The notes below the pieces were generated by a model, which was not told where the DNA came from, did no database searches, and saw nothing but the letters and a program-made list of their open reading frames with translations. Shown here piece by piece: positions 19,723 through 27,378 of a DNA stretch of 64,000 nt (position 1 is the stretch's first letter; every line of letters begins with the position of its first letter). Made by a program: the position numbers and the translations under genes. This DNA is from Streptomyces sp. CHD11 (GTDB lineage: Bacteria; Actinomycetota; Actinomycetes; Streptomycetales; Streptomycetaceae): the NCBI RefSeq assembly GCF_018638295.1, contig NZ_JABTTS010000018.1, forward strand, positions 1 to 64,000. The letters are read 5' to 3'.

Positions 19723-20325
19723 TTACGGCATGAGCGTCGCGACGAGCGTCTCCTGGAGTCCGCCGAGCCACAAGTAGGCCATCACCATCGGCTTGCGCGG
19801 GTCCTCGTCGGGGAGGTGGAAGAGGAGGTCGCTGTCGTCCTCGTCGCCGATCTCCAGCCGGGAGCCGATCGCGAGGCGCAGGTCGTTCAGCGCGCCCAGC
19901 CACCGGCGGGACTCGGCCGGCGACAGCTCGAGCACCGTGCGGCCCTCGCCGGCCGGGAGGAGCCCGTCCAGGGAGCGGATCACCGCCAGGGCGTTGTCGC
20001 GCTTGCCGGCCCGCAGGTCGTTCTCGGTGTAGCGGCGGAACTCGGCGGAGTACTCACGGTCCTCCTCGGCCTCCCGGGCCCGCGGGGTGCTCCCGGGGTC
20101 GCCGTAGGCGTCGGGGAAGAGACGGCGCAGCACCGGGTCGGAGGGCGGTTCGCTCGGGCCCTCGGCGAAGAGCTCGGCGAGCGGGTCGCCGGAGGCGTCC
20201 TCGGCGGGCCCGGGGCCGATGAGTTCCATCATCTGTACGGCCAGGGACCGGATGATGGAGATCTCGACGGCGTCGAGGGCGACGGCCGCGCCGCCGCCGG
20301 GGAGCGGTTCGAAGGTTCCTGGCAT
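19723..20325 (-). CDS. DUF2017 family protein
   Basis: 200 residues. FEPLPGGGAAVALDAVEISIIRSLAVQMMEL, DPVLRRLFPDAY and SPAESRRWLGALNDLRLAIGSRLEI are DUF2017 features. It is soluble and acidic with no signal peptide. It follows clpS in the same direction, the standard actinobacterial clpS-DUF2017 pair, so it may have an undefined role near Clp proteolysis. ATG 20325 is chosen at the MPGTFEPL start; the ribosome site is weak. Confidence 0.85.
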   Translation of the reverse strand: MPGTFEPLPGGGAAVALDAVEISIIRSLAVQMMELIGPGPAEDASGDPLAELFAEGPSEPPSDPVLRRLFPDAYGDPGSTPRAREAEEDREYSAEFRRYTENDLRAGKRDNALAVIRSLDGLLPAGEGRTVLELSPAESRRWLGALNDLRLAIGSRLEIGDEDDSDLLFHLPDEDPRKPMVMAYLWLGGLQETLVATLMP

Positions 20326-20380
20326 GGAGGCGATCGCTACTTCCGGTCCTGCGGACGGGGACGGTTCATGTCCGGCTCGG

Positions 20381-20698
20381 TCACTTCCGGTCGTGCTGGA
20401 GGGTCGCCCACAGTCCGTAGCCGTGCATGGCCTGGACATCGCGTTCCATCTCCTCGCGCGTACCGCTGGAGACGACCGCCCGGCCCTTGTGGTGGACGTC
20501 CATCATGAGCTTGGTGGCCTTGTCCTTGGAGTAGCCGAAGTACGTCTGGAAGACATACGTCACATAGCTCATGAGGTTGACCGGGTCGTTGTGGACGATG
20601 GTGACCCAGGGAACGTCGGGCTCGGGTACGGCGAAGGCCTCCTCCGCCGACTCGGTGCGTTCGATCTCCATGGGTGCGGGTGACGTCACACTGCCCAT
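20381..20698 (-). CDS. clpS: ATP-dependent Clp protease adaptor ClpS
   Basis: 105 residues. PWVTIVHNDPVNLMSYVTYVFQTYFGYSKDKATKLMMDVHHKGRAVV is the ClpS core, with the HNDPVN loop and the Met/His residues that bind N-degron side chains. It delivers N-end-rule substrates to ClpA/ClpC. Two starts are possible, ATG 20698 and ATG 20671; the longer fits Streptomyces homologs I recall. It is divergent from pncB. Confidence 0.93.
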   Translation of the reverse strand: MGSVTSPAPMEIERTESAEEAFAVPEPDVPWVTIVHNDPVNLMSYVTYVFQTYFGYSKDKATKLMMDVHHKGRAVVSSGTREEMERDVQAMHGYGLWATLQHDRK

Positions 20699-20782
20699 GC
20701 TGCCACCGCAGGGGGGTGGTCGCACAAACCGGCCCGCTGTTCCGGTCCTCCTGCCGGGTCACGGACCGGACCGCGACCCAAA

Positions 20783-20811
20783 TCGTCAAACTGACGAAAT
20801 GGGGGTAGCAT
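20783..20811 (+). promoter_or_regulatory. Palindrome and -10 of the pncB promoter
   Basis: TCGTCAAACTGACGA (20783-20797) is a perfect 6-3-6 inverted repeat. It is followed by TAGCAT (20806-20811), seven bases before the pncB ATG. No Shine-Dalgarno is present, so the mRNA is probably leaderless. The palindrome covers the region where a -35 would lie, as expected for a repressor operator; the cognate regulator is unknown. Confidence 0.55.
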
Positions 20812-20818
20812 CCTTCGT

Positions 20819-22165
20819 ATGAACACAGCGGATCTCGGGCTGCCGGTGGAGGTTCCCTCGACGGCGCTCTTCACGGACCAGTACGAACTGACGATGCTGC
20901 AGGCCGCGCTGAAGGCCGGTACGGCCGGGCGGCACAGCGTGTTCGAGGCCTTCACCCGGCGGTTGCCGGACGGCCGCCGCTACGGCGTGGTGGCCGGCAC
21001 CGGACGGGTCCTGGACGCGGTGGAGAACTTCCGCTTCGACGCCGATGTGCTGCGCTTCCTCGGCGAGAAGGGGATCGTCGACGAACCGACCCTGGACTGG
21101 CTGGGCGACTACCGCTTCTCCGGCGACATCTGGGGTTACCCCGAGGGCGAGGTGTACTTCCCGGGCTCGCCGATCCTGCGGGTCGAGGGCAGCTTCGCCG
21201 AGTGCGTCCTGCTGGAGACCGTGATCCTCTCGATCCTCAACCACGACTCGGCGATCGCCGCGGCCGCCTCCCGGATGGCGTCGGCCGCCGGGGAACGGCC
21301 GCTGGTCGAGATGGGCGCCCGGCGCACCCACGAACTGGCCGCGGTGGCCGCCTCCCGGGCCGCCTACCTCGGCGGCTTCACCTCCACCTCCGACCTGGCG
21401 GCCGGCTTCCGCTACAACATCCCGACCGTGGGCACCTCCGCCCACGCCTTCACCCTGCTGCACGACAGCGAGCGGGACGCCTTCCGCGCCCAGGTGGACT
21501 CCCTGGGCCGCGGTACGACCCTGCTGGTGGACACCTACGACGTGTCCGAGGCGGTCCGCACGGCCGTCGAGATCGCCGGGCCCGAGCTGGGCGCCGTCCG
21601 CATCGACTCCGGCGACCTGCTGCTGGTCGCGCACCGGGTGCGGCAGCAGCTGGACGAGCTGGGCGCCACCGGAACCCGGATCCTGGTCACCTCCGACCTG
21701 GACGAGTACGCCATCGCCTCGCTGGCGGCGGCGCCGGTGGACGCGTACGGGGTGGGGACGCAGCTGGTGACCGGCTCCGGGCACCCGACGGCCTCCATGG
21801 TCTACAAGCTGGTCGCCCGCGCCGAGTCCGCCGACCCGGCCGCCCCGCTGGTACCGGTGGCGAAGAGGTCCACCGGCGGCAAGACCTCCATCGGCGGCCG
21901 CAAGTGGGCGGCGCGGCGGCTGGACACGGACGGCGTCGCCGAGGCCGAGGTCATCGGGACCGGCGAGGTGCCGGACGCGCTGGCCGACCGGCAGCTCCTG
22001 GTACCGCTGGTCAAGGGCGGCGAGGTGATCGTCCGTGAGCCCCTGGACGTGGTCCGCGACCGCCACGCGGCCGCGCGGGCGGGGCTGCCGCTGTCCGCTA
22101 CGCAGCTCTCACGGGGGGAACCCGTGATTCCGACGGAGTACGTGCACGAGGGCTCGGGTAGCTAG
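20819..22165 (+). CDS. pncB: Nicotinate phosphoribosyltransferase
   Basis: 448 residues. LFTDQYELTMLQAALKAGTAGRHSVFEAFTRRLP is the N-terminal signature. The conserved His region that is phosphorylated in this family is within GTSAHAFTLLHD, and VRIDSGDLLLVAHRVRQQLDELGAT binds PRPP. It converts nicotinate, PRPP and ATP to nicotinate mononucleotide. With the nicotinamidase gene 113 bp downstream it forms a nicotinamide salvage route. Confidence 0.95.
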   Translation: MNTADLGLPVEVPSTALFTDQYELTMLQAALKAGTAGRHSVFEAFTRRLPDGRRYGVVAGTGRVLDAVENFRFDADVLRFLGEKGIVDEPTLDWLGDYRFSGDIWGYPEGEVYFPGSPILRVEGSFAECVLLETVILSILNHDSAIAAAASRMASAAGERPLVEMGARRTHELAAVAASRAAYLGGFTSTSDLAAGFRYNIPTVGTSAHAFTLLHDSERDAFRAQVDSLGRGTTLLVDTYDVSEAVRTAVEIAGPELGAVRIDSGDLLLVAHRVRQQLDELGATGTRILVTSDLDEYAIASLAAAPVDAYGVGTQLVTGSGHPTASMVYKLVARAESADPAAPLVPVAKRSTGGKTSIGGRKWAARRLDTDGVAEAEVIGTGEVPDALADRQLLVPLVKGGEVIVREPLDVVRDRHAAARAGLPLSATQLSRGEPVIPTEYVHEGSGS

Positions 22166-22278
22166 AGGCGGTGCCCCTTGCCGCGCCCCTGTCCGTGCCA
22201 CGCTCCCTTCAATAGGCTCGGGGATCCATCCGGCCGGGACTGTCTCCCCACCCGGCCCACTCATCGAAGGACACCGTC

Positions 22279-22872
22279 ATGCGCCGCGCACTGATCGTCG
22301 TCGACGTGCAGAACGACTTCTGCGAGGGGGGCAGTCTCGCCGTGTCCGGCGGCGCGGACGTGGCCGCCGCCATCACCGAGCTGATCGGCCAGGCCGGCTC
22401 GGCCGGCGGCTACCAGCACGTGGTGGCCACCCGGGACCACCACATCGCGCCCGGCGGGCACTTCGCCGACAACCCCGACTTCGTGCACTCCTGGCCCGCG
22501 CACTGTGTCGCGGGGACGGAGGGGGTCGGGTTCCACCCGAACTTCGCGCCCGCGGTGACGTCCGGGGCGATCGACGCGGTGTTCGACAAGGGGGCGTACT
22601 CGGCCGCCTACAGCGGGTTCGAGGGGGCGGACGAGAACGGGACGCCGCTGGCGGAGTGGTTGCGGGAGCGGGAGGTCTCGGAGGTGGACGTGGTGGGCAT
22701 CGCCACGGATCACTGTGTGCGGGCCACCGCGCTGGACGCGGCGAAGGAGGGGCTCCGGGCGCGGGTGCTGCTGGGGCTGACGGCGGGGGTGTCGGCGCCG
22801 ACGACGGAGCGTGCGCTGGAGGAGCTGCGGGGGGCTGGGGTGGAGCTGTCGGGGGAGCCCGTGGTGCGGTGA
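22279..22872 (+). CDS. pncA: Nicotinamidase (isochorismatase family)
   Basis: 197 residues. The catalytic triad is visible as Asp10 (VVDVQNDF), a Lys in VFDKGAYSAAYSGF, and the Cys in VVGIATDHCVRATALDA. RDHHIAPGGHF contributes metal-binding residues. It hydrolyses nicotinamide to nicotinate, the substrate of PncB. GAAGGA is seven bases before the ATG. TAGGCT at 22213-22218 is a possible -10, so it may have its own promoter as well as read-through from pncB. Confidence 0.93.
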   Translation: MRRALIVVDVQNDFCEGGSLAVSGGADVAAAITELIGQAGSAGGYQHVVATRDHHIAPGGHFADNPDFVHSWPAHCVAGTEGVGFHPNFAPAVTSGAIDAVFDKGAYSAAYSGFEGADENGTPLAEWLREREVSEVDVVGIATDHCVRATALDAAKEGLRARVLLGLTAGVSAPTTERALEELRGAGVELSGEPVVR

Positions 22873-22884
22873 GGTTCCGCCGGC

Positions 22885-22965
22885 CGCTGCCGGCCGGGCC
22901 GGGGGTGGGGTTCGGCCGGCTGCGGCCGGCCGGGCCGGGGGTGGGGGGTTCGGCCGGCCGGGTGC
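22885..22965. repeat. 40-bp GC-rich direct repeat after pncA
   Basis: Two near-identical units of GGCCGGGCCGGGGGTGGGG plus TTCGGCCGG follow the pncA stop codon. The tract is gene-free. Confidence 0.8.
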
Positions 22966-23010
22966 CGCCGCGCCCGCCCTCCCATCCCATCGCCCTGGGG
23001 GTGCCTCCCG

Positions 23011-23046
23011 GTGCCTCCCAGGCCCTTTGGGCACTGGGGGAGGCAC
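23011..23046. terminator. Bidirectional terminator between pncA and a hypothetical gene
   Basis: The outer stem GTGCCTCCC/GGGAGGCAC encloses an inner GCCC/GGGC stem between convergent genes. GTGCCTCCC also occurs at 23001. Confidence 0.78.
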
Positions 23047-23077
23047 GATCGCCCACAGCTCCGCGGGCCGGGTGGGA

Positions 23078-23407
23078 TCAGGCCGGGGCCGGGGGGCGGT
23101 TGAGGAGGGCCTTGATGGGGTGCCAGAGCTCTACCGTCAGGGGAGTGGTCTCGGGGGTGGTGCGCCATATGAGGCCGTCGGGGTGGTGCAGGACCGCCGT
23201 GATCTCGTCCGGGGTCGGGGGCGCGGCGTTGCCCCGCAGGTAGATCGCCCGCAGGCCCAGGTTGCGCAGCCTGGTCAGGGCGCGTGCGCGGTTCTGGGCG
23301 TGGACGAGGACGCGGACTCCGGCCGGTGCGTCGGCGGCGGGGCTGGGCAGGTTCATCGCCACCACCACCGTGCCGTTCGGCAGTTTGCAGAAACCTCCTG
23401 CGGCCAT
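23078..23407 (-). CDS. Conserved hypothetical protein
   Basis: 109 residues, soluble, no signal peptide. The sequence GVRVLVHAQNRARALTRLRNLGLRAIYLRGNAAPPTPDEI looks like a small alpha/beta domain, with a C-terminal segment of DGLIWRTTPE and WHPIKALLN. I do not recognise a named family. GGGGG about nine bases before ATG 23407 supports the start. It is downstream of the M6 protease promoter region but separated from that gene by its terminator. Confidence 0.7.
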   Translation of the reverse strand: MAAGGFCKLPNGTVVVAMNLPSPAADAPAGVRVLVHAQNRARALTRLRNLGLRAIYLRGNAAPPTPDEITAVLHHPDGLIWRTTPETTPLTVELWHPIKALLNRPPAPA

Positions 23408-23468
23408 GTGGTCATACCCCCGTGTCAGCCGGTGTCAATAAGAGCGTCACAGGAGGCACCTAAACACG

Positions 23469-23504
23469 GATCGGCGGCGACCCGCCAGGGGGTCACCGCC
23501 GATC
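23469..23504 (-). terminator. Terminator of the M6 protease gene
   Basis: GATCGGCGG-c-GACCC paired with GGGTC-a-CCGCCGATC around a six-base loop, 26 bases after the protease stop codon. Confidence 0.85.
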
Positions 23505-23529
23505 ACGCTCTGACCTGGGCAGACGCTAT

Positions 23530-25893
23530 TTACCTGCCTGCGGCACCGACCTCGAGCTCGATGGTCGAGCCGTTCTTGGCCTCCTTGAGGATCTTGATCT
23601 TCGTGTTGGTGTCAGTGATCTTGACGCCGGCGGTCGGGTTCGACTCGTCGTAGTAGGTGTGGGTGCGGTCGTTGAAGACCGACACGCCCTTCGACGACGG
23701 GATCCACTTCGCCACGTCCGCGTTGTGCAGCATCATGCCGTCGGTGCGGAACTTGCTGAAGGTCGCGTCGTAGGTCTGGATGCGGTTGCGCATCAGCGTG
23801 CCGTCGGACCACTTCAGCGCGGTCGGGTGGGAGTCGACCGGGAGGAGCAGACCCGTGCCCGGGTGCCGGCTGGTGTTGTTGTCCTGCTGGGAGGTGTCCC
23901 ACTTCCAGATCAGCAGGCCGTTCTGGTAGGCGAAGTGCTCCACCCAGTCCGGACGGCTGTTCGCGAAGCCGAAGTTGTACGGACCGACCTTCAGCGTCTT
24001 GTCGTACGACACGTACTGCCGGTTCTCGGCGATGTAGTACTGCGCGTAGTCCTTGGTGAAGGACGCCCCGATACGGGAGAAGCCCTTCGCCGTCCAGGCG
24101 TCGTCGGCGCTCTCGGCGTCGTCCGTGAAGAGCGCGGTACCGTCCGCCGTCACCGTGATGCCGTCGGCCGCGAAGCCCTTGAGGGCCACACCGCCGTCGG
24201 TCTGGTAGCGGAAGCGCAGGTCGATCTTCTGGCCCGCGTAGGCGTCCAGCGAGTATGCCAGCTTCTTGTAGCTGTCGACCGTGCCGTGCAGGGCGGGCTT
24301 GTCGCTGCCGTCGCGCGGGATCGGCTGGCCGTCCACCGTGCCGTCCAGGGCGGTCCAGTTGGCGCCGCCGTCGGTCGACGCCTCGGCGTAGAGGAAGTCG
24401 TAGTCGGCCTCGATCTCGTACCAGCCGTCGAGGGTCAGCTCGGCCGATTCCTTACCGCTGAGGTCGACGCCGCGCGTCAGCGTGTTCCTGAGGTCGTCGC
24501 CGCTGCCGCTCCACCACTGGGTCTGCCCCTCGGCCGGCTCGACGACCTCGGTGGTGACGGCCTTCTCGGGCAGCGTCACGACCAGCGCCTGCTTGTGCTT
24601 GGTGTTGTACTCGGCGACACCGAGCTTGTGCCAGGAGCTGACCCCGGCCTTGGCGGTGTCGTAGTTCAGCCAGCCGAGCTGGAGCTTGTCCCAGGCGGTC
24701 ATGTCGCCGGGCAGGTTGCCGATCTCCTTCTTGCCGGTGCCGAGCCAGGAACCGGAGGACATCAGCGTCCAGAAGCCGGTGGAGTTCTCGCCGCCCTGGG
24801 TGTCGTAGTGGTCCGGCAGGCCGAGGTCGTGGCCGTACTCGTGGGCGAAGACGCCGAGTCCGCCGTTCTCGGGCTGGATGGTGTAGTCGCCGACCCAGAT
24901 GCCGGTGTCGCCGATCTGGGTGCCGCCGAGCTTGTTGTTCTCGGGGCCGGTGGCGCCGGCGTCGGTGCCGAAGGCGTACCAGCGGTGGGCCCAGATGGCG
25001 TCCTCGCCCTGGGCGCCGCCGCCCGCGGACTCGTCCTCGCCGGCGTGCACGATCTGGAAGTGGTCGATGTAGCCGTCGGGCTCGTTGAAGTCGCCGTCGC
25101 CGTCGAAGTCGTAGCGGTCCCACTCGTCGTACTGGGAGAGCTGGGTCTTGATCTGGGCGTCGGTCTTGCCGGCGGCCTTCTGGTCCTCGGCCCAGGCGGT
25201 CACGCCGTCCTGCACCGCGTACCAGGCGCAGTTGTCGGGGACGCACTTGTTGGAGCCGTAACGGGCCTCGTTGTAGGGCACCTTCACCCAGTCGGAGACC
25301 TCGCCGTCGACCGAGTAGCGGCCGGAGGACTGCTTCTCGAAGTACGTCTTGACCGAGTCGACGCCCTTGCCGGACCCGAAGTACAGGTCCTCGAAGTGCT
25401 GCTGGTCGTAGTCCTCCTGCCAGGCCGTGGAGTTGTCGACCTTGCGGTCCGGCTTGGCGATCTGGTTGTGCAGCGGACCCGGGGTGCCGCCGTAGCGGCT
25501 GTCGATCTGGTCCCCGAACTCGACCAGGATCGTGAAGATCTTGTCGGTCTTCTCGCGGCCGAGCTCGACGTACTTGGCGTCGCCCTTCTTGCTCTTCAAC
25601 TGGACGACCTTCGAACCATTACGGTCCTTGACCGAGGTCTCACCGGATATGACCTGGTTGAGCGCCTCCTCGCGCTGGGCCGCCTGCGTCTTGGAGAGCG
25701 GACCGTCGAGGTCGTGGTCGACGTGGTGGTTCTCCGCCGGGTCGTGCCGGTCCACGGCGCTGGGACGGTCGGCCTTGCCTGCCGTGTCGGCCGTGTCGGC
25801 CTGGGCCACGGTGAACGCAGAGCAGGTGGCGGTAACCGCCGCGAGCGCCACACCTGTCGCGGCCGCTCTGAACGTCCAGGTTCTACTGGTCAC
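23530..25893 (-). CDS. Secreted M6-family metalloprotease (immune inhibitor A type)
   Basis: 787 residues. A signal peptide (MTSRTWTFRAAATGVALAAVTATCSAFTVAQA) is followed by a propeptide. The M6 catalytic domain has zinc site VFAHEYGHDLGLPDHY, with IWAHRWYAFG and GFWTLMSSGSWLG nearby. C-terminal beta-rich regions hold Asp/Gly calcium-site-like loops. It degrades extracellular protein. GTG 25893 is selected because GGGAGGGG lies eight bases upstream and the signal peptide begins there. It has a solitary promoter region with inverted repeats and its own terminator. Confidence 0.92.
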   Translation of the reverse strand: MTSRTWTFRAAATGVALAAVTATCSAFTVAQADTADTAGKADRPSAVDRHDPAENHHVDHDLDGPLSKTQAAQREEALNQVISGETSVKDRNGSKVVQLKSKKGDAKYVELGREKTDKIFTILVEFGDQIDSRYGGTPGPLHNQIAKPDRKVDNSTAWQEDYDQQHFEDLYFGSGKGVDSVKTYFEKQSSGRYSVDGEVSDWVKVPYNEARYGSNKCVPDNCAWYAVQDGVTAWAEDQKAAGKTDAQIKTQLSQYDEWDRYDFDGDGDFNEPDGYIDHFQIVHAGEDESAGGGAQGEDAIWAHRWYAFGTDAGATGPENNKLGGTQIGDTGIWVGDYTIQPENGGLGVFAHEYGHDLGLPDHYDTQGGENSTGFWTLMSSGSWLGTGKKEIGNLPGDMTAWDKLQLGWLNYDTAKAGVSSWHKLGVAEYNTKHKQALVVTLPEKAVTTEVVEPAEGQTQWWSGSGDDLRNTLTRGVDLSGKESAELTLDGWYEIEADYDFLYAEASTDGGANWTALDGTVDGQPIPRDGSDKPALHGTVDSYKKLAYSLDAYAGQKIDLRFRYQTDGGVALKGFAADGITVTADGTALFTDDAESADDAWTAKGFSRIGASFTKDYAQYYIAENRQYVSYDKTLKVGPYNFGFANSRPDWVEHFAYQNGLLIWKWDTSQQDNNTSRHPGTGLLLPVDSHPTALKWSDGTLMRNRIQTYDATFSKFRTDGMMLHNADVAKWIPSSKGVSVFNDRTHTYYDESNPTAGVKITDTNTKIKILKEAKNGSTIELEVGAAGR

Positions 25894-25976
25894 TTGATAT
25901 CCCCTCCCGCGTACGTGCGCGCGGTCGAAGGGGGTTCCCTGGTGGAAGGTCCCGCAGCGCACGCGATCAACGCGTG

Positions 25977-26000
25977 TAGTCAAGTGACGACATTTGACTA
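25977..26000. promoter_or_regulatory. Inverted repeat upstream of the M6 protease
   Basis: TAGTCAA and TTGACTA are perfect 7-bp arms separated by ten bases, about 85 bp upstream of the protease start. A second weaker repeat (CTTGA/TCAAG) lies about 25 bp further upstream, near 26025-26045. These AT-rich symmetric words stand out in this GC-rich DNA and are likely an operator. Confidence 0.5.
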
Positions 26001-26280
26001 GAGGTTCGGCAGAAAAAACAGACCTTGACTTGAACAGATCAAGTGCACTATGCGGAGCCCGGGTTCGCGTTCCGGACACACCCGCGCGAATCGAACAGGC
26101 GCGCGCGACCGGTCATATGCGGGGGGCCATGACTCCGTGCGCCCCCTGTGCATCGGCCCTGTCGGTTAGGTCACGCTTACTGTCCGTTCCGCTCGGGCAC
26201 GCTCGCGGTTAGAGTCGCTTGGCGGAACGCCCTGAACCGGTGGAAAGCCAGGCCGACAGCCCCCGACTTCCGAGGACACG

Positions 26281-26574
26281 ATGGCCATGCCCCGTCCTAC
26301 TGTCGCATCGCTCGCTTACGGTTCGTGCACCGTGATCTTCTCGACCTTCGCCATGCTGCTGTTGTCCGGGACGAGTTCGGGCGTGGGTATCGCGGTGGTC
26401 GCGGTGTCGGCGCTCGCCCTCGGACTGCTGGTGGCCATGACCGTGCCGCGCCCCGCGCCCCGGCGGCTCGTGGCGGTGGCACGGCCCGCGGTCCCGGAGC
26501 CGGTGCGGGCCACCGTCCCCTCCCCGCTGCGGGAGCCGGCCCGCGAGCCGGTGCGGGAACGGGCGGCGTCCTGA
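26281..26574 (+). CDS. Small two-helix membrane protein
   Basis: 97 residues: two transmembrane segments (LAYGSCTVIFSTFAMLLLSG and GVGIAVVAVSALALGLLVAM), then a Pro/Arg/Ala-rich cytoplasmic tail with PREP-type repeats. GAGGA is well placed before ATG 26281. The function is not recognised. It is divergent from the M6 protease gene and convergent with an RDD gene. Confidence 0.7.
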   Translation: MAMPRPTVASLAYGSCTVIFSTFAMLLLSGTSSGVGIAVVAVSALALGLLVAMTVPRPAPRRLVAVARPAVPEPVRATVPSPLREPAREPVRERAAS

Positions 26575-26577
26575 CCG

Positions 26578-27285
26578 TCATCCCGTACTGACCACCACGG
26601 TCCTGGCCGCCTTGTCGTGCAGGCCCTGTTTGTAGGGCCGGTCGAAGAAGCTCCAGCCACCCGAGATCGCGGTCCAGATACAGGCGCAGCAGAACGCGAA
26701 CGGCAGCCACAGCACGGCGGCGCGGGTCAGCGCGGTCTGTGTGGAGGGGTTCGAGCCGTCGGCGAGGTCGGCCACCCTCAGATGCAGCCACTTCTTGCCC
26801 AGGGTCTGGCCGGAGCGGGCGGTCATGAGGGTGTCGTAGGCGATGTAGAGCACGGCGGCGATGACGGACTGCGCGAAGCCGTTGCCGACGTTGACGTCGT
26901 TTCCGTCGATGTTGTACTCGTTGACGCCGAACGGCCAGGTGAGCAGCACGACGACGATGCCGACGAGGATCATGTCGATGATGCGGGCGAGTGTGCGCCT
27001 GCCGCTGTCGGCGAGCGGGGGCATGCCGGCGAGGGGGTCGGAGGGACCGGGGGTGCCTCCGTAGGGGCCGCCGGGGCCCGCGCCGTACGGGCCGCCGCCT
27101 CCGCCCGCGCCGTACGGGCCGCCGCCGCCGCCCGCGCCTGTGCCGTAGGGGTCGCCTGGGGGAGGGCCGCCGCCGTACGGGGAGCCGGGCCCCGGGCCTC
27201 CGGGGCTGCCCGGCGGGGGGTGCTTCTTGAACGGGTCGTCGTCCGGCGGCTGCTGACCGGAGCCGGGGGGCGGTTCGGTGGTCAT
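26578..27285 (-). CDS. RDD-family membrane protein
   Basis: 235 residues. The first 90 are disordered and repetitive (GAGGGGGPYG-type repeats). The RDD domain follows: RRTLARIIDMILVGIVVVLLTWPFGVN, then a helix around AQSVIAAVLYIAYDTLMT, ARSGQTLGKKWLHLRVADL, and TRAAVLWLPFAFCCACIW. The family is linked to ion or small-molecule transport, without a firm function. A second RDD gene follows upstream at 27379 in the same direction. Confidence 0.85.
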   Translation of the reverse strand: MTTEPPPGSGQQPPDDDPFKKHPPPGSPGGPGPGSPYGGGPPPGDPYGTGAGGGGGPYGAGGGGGPYGAGPGGPYGGTPGPSDPLAGMPPLADSGRRTLARIIDMILVGIVVVLLTWPFGVNEYNIDGNDVNVGNGFAQSVIAAVLYIAYDTLMTARSGQTLGKKWLHLRVADLADGSNPSTQTALTRAAVLWLPFAFCCACIWTAISGGWSFFDRPYKQGLHDKAARTVVVSTG

Positions 27286-27378
27286 GCACCCGAGTCGACC
27301 GCGAACCCCCCGGCCCCGCATCCGGCGAGCCGCCGTCCGGAGTAGGAGGACCGGCGGTGCGGGTACCGCCGGTGAGGC

